A DNA stretch of 64,000 nt from the NCBI RefSeq assembly GCF_004135935.1, contig NZ_CP025086.1:3162001-3226000 (forward strand). The letters are read 5' to 3'. The notes under the pieces were generated by a model, which worked only from the letters and a program-made list of their open reading frames with translations, was not told the DNA's origin and did no database searches. Numbering within the stretch: position 1 is the stretch's first letter; each line of letters opens with the position of its first letter. The DNA is from Methylovirgula ligni. GTDB lineage: Bacteria; Pseudomonadota; Alphaproteobacteria; Rhizobiales; Beijerinckiaceae. Position numbers and translations under genes: made by a program. Shown here one piece after another: positions 55,728-64,000 of the stretch.

Positions 55728-56567
55728 TTAAGCCTTCTTCTTGCTCTTGTGACGCGAAGTCACGATGAACTTGTCGGTGGATTTGTTGGAGCGGGTCTTC
55801 TTGCCCTTGGTCGGCTTGCCCCACGGCGTAACCGGATGACGGCCGCCGGAGGTGCGGCCCTCGCCACCACCATGCGGATGATCGACCGGGTTCATGGTGA
55901 CGCCGCGGTTATGCGGGCGGCGGCCGAGCCAGCGCTTGCGCCCCGCCTTGCCGAGCGAGGCATTCATGTGGTCCGGGTTCGACACCGCGCCGACCGTCGC
56001 GAAGCACTGGCCGTGCACCAGGCGCTGCTCGCCGGAATTGAGGCGGACAATGACATAGCCCTGATCGCGGCCGACGATTTGCGCGAAATTGCCGGCCGAG
56101 CGCACCAGAGCGGCGCCCTTGCCGATCTTCAGCTCGATATTGTGGATGATCGTGCCCACCGGCATCGAGGCGAGCGGCATGGCATTGCCCGGCTTCACGT
56201 CGACTTGCTGGCCGGAGATCACCTCGTCGCCGACGCCGATGCGCTGCGGCGCGATGATATAGGCCTGCTCGCCATCGGCGTAGCGGATCAGCGCGATGAA
56301 CGAGGTGCGGTTCGGATCATATTCGATCCGCTCGACCTTCGCCGCGACATCGAACTTGCGGCGCTTGAAATCGATGATGCGATAGGACTGCTTGTGCCCG
56401 CCGCCGCGGAACCGCACCGTGATGCGGCCATTGTTGTTGCGGCCGCCACTCGAGGATTTACCCTCGGTGAGCTGCTTGACCGGCTTGCCCTTGTAGAGCT
56501 CCGAACGATCGACAATCACCAATTGGCGAAGGCCGGGCGTGATGGGCTTGAATGTCTTGAGTGCCAT
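55728..56567 (-). CDS. rplB: 50S ribosomal protein L2
   Basis: 279-residue primary 23S rRNA binder needed for peptidyl transfer; [17 protein letters not shown] start and the [17 protein letters not shown] signature with the conserved histidine near residue 230. Ten bases after rplW. Confidence 0.98.
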   Translation of the reverse strand: MALKTFKPITPGLRQLVIVDRSELYKGKPVKQLTEGKSSSGGRNNNGRITVRFRGGGHKQSYRIIDFKRRKFDVAAKVERIEYDPNRTSFIALIRYADGEQAYIIAPQRIGVGDEVISGQQVDVKPGNAMPLASMPVGTIIHNIELKIGKGAALVRSAGNFAQIVGRDQGYVIVRLNSGEQRLVHGQCFATVGAVSNPDHMNASLGKAGRKRWLGRRPHNRGVTMNPVDHPHGGGEGRTSGGRHPVTPWGKPTKGKKTRSNKSTDKFIVTSRHKSKKKA

Positions 56568-56577
56568 GATCCTACCC

Positions 56578-56889
56578 TCAGAGCCCCGTCGTCACGTCGA
56601 TGCTGTGGCCTTCAGCCAGCGTCACGATCGCCTGTTTGACGTCGGACTGCGAGCCGCGCACACCGCGGAAGATCTTCTTCTTGCCCTTGCGGACAAGCGT
56701 GTTCACCGCCTCGACCTTGACGTCGAACAGCTTCTCGATCGCCGCCTTGATCTGCGGCTTGGTCGCGTCCTTGCGGACCTTGAAGATCACCTTGTTATGC
56801 TCCGACGCCGCCGTCGCCTTCTCGGTGATGACCGGAGCGACGATCAGATCGTAGTGGCGCGCGTCGGCGAAAGTTTTCGACGTGCTCAT
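56578..56889 (-). CDS. rplW: 50S ribosomal protein L23
   Basis: 103-residue exit-tunnel protein that docks trigger factor and [26 protein letters not shown] is the family core. Overlaps rplD by four bases. Confidence 0.98.
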   Translation of the reverse strand: MSTSKTFADARHYDLIVAPVITEKATAASEHNKVIFKVRKDATKPQIKAAIEKLFDVKVEAVNTLVRKGKKKIFRGVRGSQSDVKQAIVTLAEGHSIDVTTGL

Positions 56890-57506
56890 GCGAATCGCGC
56901 CTCCAGCGCATCGACCGCCGCCTTGGTGAGAACGAGCTTCTCACGGCGAAGGATGTCGTAAACATTGATGCCCTGCACCGGCAGAACGTCGATCGAAGGA
57001 ATGTTGCGTGCGGCATGGCCGAAATTCTCGGCGACGCTGGCACCATCGATAATCAGCGCGTTGGTGAGGCCGAGCTTGGCGAAATGCGCCAGCAGCCCCT
57101 TCGTCTTGCCATCGGCAAGATCAGTATTCGCCCAGACGATGATGCCGCCATCCTTGGCCTTCGCGGACAAGGCGTGCTTCAGCGCGAGCGCGCGCACCTT
57201 TTTCGGCAGATCATGCGCATGCGAGCGCGTCACCGGACCGAAGGCGCGACCGCCGCCGCGGAACTGCGGCGCGCGCGCCGCACCGTGACGGGCGCTGCCT
57301 GTGCCCTTCTGCTTGTACAGCTTCTTGCCGGTGCGGGCGACATCGGCGCGGCCTTGCGTCTGATGCGTGCCGGCGCGGCGCTTGGCAAGCTGATAGCGTA
57401 CCATACGCGCGATGATGTCGGCGCGGGGCTCCAGACCGAAGATCGCGTCGTTCAATTCAATTTCGCCGGCGTTGTTGCCGTCGAGAGAGGTAATCTCGAT
57501 CTTCAC
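56886..57506 (-). CDS. rplD: 50S ribosomal protein L4
   Basis: 206-residue protein; the tunnel loop [25 protein letters not shown] is intact. In E. coli L4 represses its own S10 operon by binding the leader; a 127-base rpsJ-rplC gap exists here but no L4 target was recognised. Overlaps rplC and rplW by four bases each. Confidence 0.98.
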   Translation of the reverse strand: MKIEITSLDGNNAGEIELNDAIFGLEPRADIIARMVRYQLAKRRAGTHQTQGRADVARTGKKLYKQKGTGSARHGAARAPQFRGGGRAFGPVTRSHAHDLPKKVRALALKHALSAKAKDGGIIVWANTDLADGKTKGLLAHFAKLGLTNALIIDGASVAENFGHAARNIPSIDVLPVQGINVYDILRREKLVLTKAAVDALEARFA

Positions 57507-58255
57507 GACGAGGCTCCTTCCGTGGATGTGGCGGGGGCCTCAGCGGAAACTTGAGCAGGCGCCTCGGGCTGTGCTTCGTTCGCCAGGCGATACTTGCCCG
57601 GCTGCGGCACATCCTTCGGCAGAGCCTTCTTCACCGCGTCGCGGATATAAATCCAGCCGCCCTTGGTGCCGGGCACCGCGCCTTCGACCAGGATGAGGCC
57701 ACGCTCGACATCCGTCTGCACGACACGCAGATTCAAGGTCGTCACACGGTCGACACCCATGTGACCGGCCATCTTCTTATTCTTGAAGGTCTTGCCAGGG
57801 TCCTGACGGCCGCCGGTCGAACCCAACGAACGATGCGAGATCGAGACACCGTGCGTCGCGCGGAGACCCCTGAAATTCCAGCGCTTCATACCGCCGGCAA
57901 AGCCCTTACCCATGCTCGTGCCGGTGACGTCGACGAACTGGCCGACTATGAAATGGTCCGCCGTGATCTCCGCGCCCACCGGCAGCAACGCCGTTTCCGC
58001 AACGCGGAACTCAGCGAGCTTCAGCCGCGGCTCCACCTTGGCGATCGCGAACCGGGCACGCTCGGCCTTCGGCACGTTCTTCACCTTGGCGCGGCCAATG
58101 CCGAGCTGCACGGCGGTGTAGCCGTTAACTTCCTTGGTCCGCTGCGCGACGACCTGGCAGCCGTCGAGCTTCAAAACCGTGACCGGCACATGCTCACCGC
58201 CGTCTGTAAAGACGCGGGTCATGCCCAGCTTCTGTGCGATAACACCTGACCGCAT
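57503..58255 (-). CDS. rplC: 50S ribosomal protein L3
   Basis: 250-residue protein; [20 protein letters not shown] start, [17 protein letters not shown] and the methylated-glutamine region [25 protein letters not shown]-terminal Pro/Ala/Glu-rich tail of about 30 residues extends beyond the E. coli protein (209 residues), as in other alphaproteobacteria. Confidence 0.98.
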   Translation of the reverse strand: MRSGVIAQKLGMTRVFTDGGEHVPVTVLKLDGCQVVAQRTKEVNGYTAVQLGIGRAKVKNVPKAERARFAIAKVEPRLKLAEFRVAETALLPVGAEITADHFIVGQFVDVTGTSMGKGFAGGMKRWNFRGLRATHGVSISHRSLGSTGGRQDPGKTFKNKKMAGHMGVDRVTTLNLRVVQTDVERGLILVEGAVPGTKGGWIYIRDAVKKALPKDVPQPGKYRLANEAQPEAPAQVSAEAPATSTEGASS

Positions 58256-58382
58256 GTTCTTCGTCCTTCAAGGCCAGAGCTTGCGCCGCTGACCCGGTTC
58301 ATCTTTTCACAGCACCGTCACACGACAATGCTTATTCCGCGTCATAACTTGGAGAGGCTTCCGCCCTTCCCGCAACGACGCT

Positions 58383-58691
58383 TTAGAGCTTGATCTCCAC
58401 GTCGACACCGGCGGCAAGATCGAGCTTCATCAAAGCATCGACCGTCTGCGGCGTCGGATCGACAATATCGAGGACCCGCTTGTGGGTTCTGATCTCGAAC
58501 TGCTCGCGCGACTTCTTATCGACGTGCGGCGAGCGGTTGACCGTGAATTTCTCGATCTTGGTCGGCAACGGGATCGGGCCGCGCACCTGCGCACCCGTCC
58601 GCTTCGCCGTCGACACGATCTCCTTGGTCGAGGAGTCGAGAATCCGGTGATCGAACGCTTTGAGGCGGATGCGAATGTTTTGGCCGTTCAT
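58383..58691 (-). CDS. rpsJ: 30S ribosomal protein S10
   Basis: 102-residue protein, also a transcription antitermination factor (NusE). [19 protein letters not shown] start and [29 protein letters not shown] are diagnostic. First S10-operon gene, 59 bases after tuf with a strong hairpin between. Confidence 0.98.
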   Translation of the reverse strand: MNGQNIRIRLKAFDHRILDSSTKEIVSTAKRTGAQVRGPIPLPTKIEKFTVNRSPHVDKKSREQFEIRTHKRVLDIVDPTPQTVDALMKLDLAAGVDVEIKL

Positions 58692-58711
58692 CTTCTTTTT
58701 TCCCTGACGAT

Positions 58712-58738
58712 CGGACGCGGACTTAAAGCCCGCGTCCG
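58712..58738 (-). terminator. Hairpin between tuf and rpsJ
   Basis: CGGACGCGG (58712-58720) and CCGCGTCCG (58730-58738) form a perfect nine-pair stem with a nine-base loop, 13 bases after the tuf stop. No T-run follows, so it may be a leaky attenuator or processing site between the str and S10 groups. Confidence 0.5.
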
Positions 58739-58750
58739 GCCGGTTTGCCC

Positions 58751-59941
<1,191 letters not shown>

Positions 59942-59970
59942 GACTCGGCTCCTTTAACCCTTCCCGGTCT

Positions 59971-62046
59971 CTAGGCGAACTTCGCCTGTACCTTGGCGGC
60001 TTCCGCCGCAGGCACCTGTTCGTAGTGATCGAATTGCATCGTGTAGTTCGCGCGGCCCTGGCTGAAGGACCGCAATTGATTGACATAGCCAAACATGTTG
60101 GCGAGCGGCACCATCGCATTGATGACGACCGCATTGCCGCGCATGTCCTGGCCCTGCACCTGTCCGCGCCGGCCGAGCAGATCGCCCATCACGGACCCAG
60201 TGTAGTCTTCCGGCGTCGTCACCTCGACCTTCATGATCGGCTCGAGCAGCACGGAGCCGCCCTCACGCAGCGCCTCGCGGAAGGCGGCGCGCGACGCGAT
60301 CTCGAAGGCAAGAACCGACGAATCGACATCGTGGAAGCCGCCGTCAATCAACGTCGCCTTGACATCGACGACCGGGAAGCCGGCAAGCACGCCGGAACCC
60401 ATGACGCTGTTGATGCCCTTTTCGACGCCGGGAATAAATTCCTTCGGAACGGCGCCGCCGACAATCTTCGACTCGAAGCTCGATCCCGCACCCGGCTCGG
60501 CCGGCTCGAAGATGATGACCACTTTCGCAAACTGGCCCGTACCGCCGGTCTGCTTCTTATGCACATATTCTTTCTCGACACGCCGCGTCAGCTTCTCGCG
60601 ATAGGCAACTTGCGGCGCGCCGATATTGGCATCGACCTTATAGGTGCGCCGCAAGATATCGACCTTGATGTCGAGATGTAGTTCACCCATGCCTTTCAGG
60701 ATCGTCTGACCGGATTCCTGATCGGTCGAAACGCGGAACGACGGATCTTCCGCAGCGAGCTTCGACAAAGCAACGCCAAGCTTCTCCTGATCGGCCTTGG
60801 ACTTCGGCTCGATCGCGATCTCGATGACCGGCTCGGGGAACTCCATCCGCTCCAAAATCACCGGCTTGTTCTGATCGCAAAGCGTATCGCCGGTGCGCGT
60901 CTCTTTCAGACCCGCAAGCGCGATAATATCGCCGGCGTAGGCTTCTTTGATGTCTTCGCGGTTGTTGGCGTGCATCAGCAACATGCGGCCGATACGCTCG
61001 CGCTTGTCCTTAGTCGAATTGAGCACGGTCGTGCCGGATTCGATCTTGCCCGAATAAATACGCGCGAAGGTCAGCGAACCGACGAACGAATCGTCCATGA
61101 TCTTGAACGCAAGCATGGAGAACGGCTCTTCATCGCTGGCGATGCGAACCATCTCCTCGCCGGTGTCGGGATTGACGCCCTTGATCGCCTCGCGGTCGAC
61201 CGGGGACGGCAGATAATCGACAACAGCATCAAGCAAAGGCTGCACGCCCTTGTTCTTGAACGCCGAGCCGCAGAGGACCGGAATGAAGGTAATATGCCGA
61301 ACCGCTTTACGAATGAGCCGCTTCAGCGTCGCTTCGTCCGGCGGCGTGCCGTCGAGATAAGCGGACATAACATCATCGTCGAGCTCGACGGCCGCCTCGA
61401 CAAGCGTCTCGCGATAGCTCTCAGCCTGCTCGCGCAGGTCCGCGGGAATTTCTTCGTCGTGATATTTTGCGCCCAAAGCTTCGTCTTCCCAGACGACGGC
61501 TTTCATACGCACGAGATCGATAATGCCCTTGAAGGTCGACTCCGAGCCAATCGGCAGCTGGATGCAAACCGGACGGCCGCCAACCTTTGTTTTGATTTCT
61601 TCGACGCAGCGGAAGAAGTCGGCGCCGACCTTGTCCATCTTGTTGACGAAGACGACGCGTGGCACGTTATATTTGTCGGCTTGACGCCATACGGTTTCCG
61701 TCTGCGGCTCAACGCCCTGGTTGCCGTCGAGGACGCAGACCGCGCCGTCGAGCACACGCAGCGAGCGCTCTACCTCGATGGTGAAATCGACGTGGCCGGG
61801 CGTGTCGATGATGTTCAGACGATAGCCGTTCCAGAATGTCGTGGTGGCGGCGGAGGTGATCGTGATGCCACGCTCCTGCTCCTGCTCCATCCAGTCCATC
61901 GTGGCGGCGCCCTCATGGACCTCGCCAATCTTATGCGACTTGCCGGAATAGAAGAGAATGCGCTCGGTCGTCGTGGTCTTACCCGCATCGATATGCGCCA
62001 TAATACCGAAGTTTCGGTAGTCCTGGATTTTATGGCTGCGGGGCAT
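59971..62046 (-). CDS. fusA: Elongation factor G
   Basis: GTPase driving translocation. 691 residues, five-domain EF-G: G1 [12 protein letters not shown] (about 17-28), G2 RGITITSA, G3 DTPGHVDF, G4 NKMD, with domains IV ([12 protein letters not shown]) and V present. Lies between rpsG and tuf with 29-base gaps on each side. Confidence 0.99.
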   Translation of the reverse strand: MPRSHKIQDYRNFGIMAHIDAGKTTTTERILFYSGKSHKIGEVHEGAATMDWMEQEQERGITITSAATTTFWNGYRLNIIDTPGHVDFTIEVERSLRVLDGAVCVLDGNQGVEPQTETVWRQADKYNVPRVVFVNKMDKVGADFFRCVEEIKTKVGGRPVCIQLPIGSESTFKGIIDLVRMKAVVWEDEALGAKYHDEEIPADLREQAESYRETLVEAAVELDDDVMSAYLDGTPPDEATLKRLIRKAVRHITFIPVLCGSAFKNKGVQPLLDAVVDYLPSPVDREAIKGVNPDTGEEMVRIASDEEPFSMLAFKIMDDSFVGSLTFARIYSGKIESGTTVLNSTKDKRERIGRMLLMHANNREDIKEAYAGDIIALAGLKETRTGDTLCDQNKPVILERMEFPEPVIEIAIEPKSKADQEKLGVALSKLAAEDPSFRVSTDQESGQTILKGMGELHLDIKVDILRRTYKVDANIGAPQVAYREKLTRRVEKEYVHKKQTGGTGQFAKVVIIFEPAEPGAGSSFESKIVGGAVPKEFIPGVEKGINSVMGSGVLAGFPVVDVKATLIDGGFHDVDSSVLAFEIASRAAFREALREGGSVLLEPIMKVEVTTPEDYTGSVMGDLLGRRGQVQGQDMRGNAVVINAMVPLANMFGYVNQLRSFSQGRANYTMQFDHYEQVPAAEAAKVQAKFA

Positions 62047-62075
62047 CGGACGGATTCCTTAGGAGACTCGAAAAA

Positions 62076-63010
<935 letters not shown>

Positions 63011-63088
63011 ATTCGCCCTTCAAATCCCAACAGCGCGCCGCGCGAGCGGCACTTAAACCCTTGTTTCAGCATCTGGTATGGCCCGAAT

Positions 63089-63230
63089 CCGGACCCTCAG
63101 GCGCCATGCATCCGCGCAAACAAATCAGCGCCTTCGGCCCCACGGGGCTTCCGGCGCTGGAACATCGCAGAGGACCGTGGCGGAGCCTCGGTCTTGCCTC
63201 CGGGAGGTCTGCGGCCAACCTGAGGGCCGG
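63089..63230 (-). promoter_or_regulatory. Possible structured RNA leader of the str operon
   Basis: A long-range helix pairs CCGG (63089-63092) plus CCCTCAGG (63094-63101) with CCTGAGGG (63219-63226) plus CCGG (63227-63230), 12 pairs with one bulged base. Inside it, CAGCGCC-TTCG-GCCCC-AC-GGGGC-TTCC-GGCGCTG (63126-63159) is a perfect two-part hairpin with a symmetric internal loop, GACCG (63173-63177) pairs with CGGTC (63189-63193), and CCTC (63197-63200) pairs with GAGG (63204-63207). The set suggests a multi-branched RNA upstream of rpsL. No Rfam family recognised. Confidence 0.5.
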
Positions 63231-63340
63231 CCAGGACCCGATGTGACTTGTCAGTCGATGAGACCGACAGCGTTTAGGCCCACTGGGTTCAGGACGCGAC
63301 GCCCCGAACAAAAGAACCTACGACCTGTCGAAGTGGGCGG

Positions 63341-63369
63341 AACTTAATGATACGCCCGAGACGCGTCAA
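63341..63369 (-). promoter_or_regulatory. Candidate promoter of rpsL-rpsG-fusA-tuf
   Basis: On the minus strand TTGACG (63364-63369), a 17-base spacer and TAAGTT (63341-63346) give a strong -35 and a modest -10. It lies about 330 bases before the rpsL start, upstream of the structured leader. Confidence 0.45.
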
Positions 63370-63406
63370 CCCCTTTCCGAGGGATTTTCACGGTGGGAAA
63401 CCGGAT

Positions 63407-63440
63407 GTCGCCCCTCCCCCGCAAGCGAGAGAGGGGCGAC
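63407..63440 (-). terminator. Terminator-like hairpin after rpoC
   Basis: GTCGCCCCTC (63407-63416) and GAGGGGCGAC (63431-63440) form a perfect 10-bp stem with a 14-base loop, starting eight bases after the rpoC stop. There is no clear T-run downstream, so termination may be partial or Rho-assisted. Confidence 0.6.
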
Positions 63441-63448
63441 TCCCGAAT

Positions 63449-64000
<552 letters not shown>

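Larger units (their letters stand above)
63011..63448 (-). other. rpoC-rpsL intergenic region (no gene): terminator-like hairpin, promoter, long leader
   Basis: This 438-bp gap holds no supported coding sequence on either strand. From the rpoC side it contains a 10-bp hairpin after rpoC, a candidate promoter and then about 320 bases of leader with several mutually compatible stems, before the GAAGGG ribosome-binding site of rpsL. Confidence 0.6.

Noticed and set aside
63061-63347. Short coding frames in the rpoC-rpsL gap
   Set aside because: They are Arg/Pro/Gly-rich, have no RBS and coincide with the stem-forming leader segment.

Overview
The window reads as a high-GC alphaproteobacterial chromosome of the order Hyphomicrobiales (Rhizobiales), most likely Beijerinckiaceae or a close relative. 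This rests on recognised protein families and synteny: a pdxH / DnaJ-like / fabI neighbourhood, tatABC-serS-surE-pcm-nlpD, a DUF2336 protein, TIGR02301 and DUF6165 proteins, an ATP12-type F1 assembly factor, and the str-S10-spc-alpha ribosomal supercluster. No species call is possible from sequence alone. No tRNA, rRNA, CRISPR array, prophage or transposase gene was seen.

Layout. 1-3.1 kb: fabI (cut by the left edge), a DnaJ-like co-chaperone, an unrecognised membrane protein and a lipoprotein, all on the minus strand. 3.1-4.8 kb: pdxH, a Nudix hydrolase and a TIGR02301 secreted protein. 4.8-10.5 kb: pyrC, then ygfZ-tag-HD hydrolase, a small phosphatase, xseB, a Kir-like potassium channel and a small unknown gene. 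10.8-19.2 kb: glyS, DUF6165, nadK overlapping a NudK-like Nudix gene, DUF2336, a divergent CitE/HpcH-like protein, a flavin reductase, a nitroreductase and an unknown exported protein. 19.3-23.3 kb: two SSS-family organic-acid transporters facing each other, each with its own small membrane partner (DUF3311 + MctP-like, DUF485 + ActP-like). 23.5-25.6 kb: a glycosyltransferase and cobS, with AT-richer composition. 25.6-32.6 kb: the ATP12 / tatABC / serS / surE / pcm / nlpD-like block. 32.7-38.6 kb: ppc-fumC-maeA, a C4 anaplerotic cluster. 38.6-44 kb: an RluA-type pseudouridine synthase whose N-terminus is coded by a palindromic repeat, rarA, an orphan ParA, a Do-family protease and a beta/gamma-crystallin protein. 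44-64 kb: all minus strand, rplQ back to rpoC (rpoC cut by the right edge), closing at a clear intrinsic terminator near 44.05 kb.

Most of the window is housekeeping. No novel multi-gene system was found. The best leads are small-scale: a palindromic repeat translated in frame inside the pseudouridine synthase gene, a charged insertion of about 80 residues in seryl-tRNA synthetase, a long potentially multi-helix leader before rpsL, a perfect CtrA-box match upstream of the nlpD-like gene, and a beta/gamma-crystallin protein divergent from a Do-family protease. Functional calls are recognition of family motifs by eye; no database search was run.
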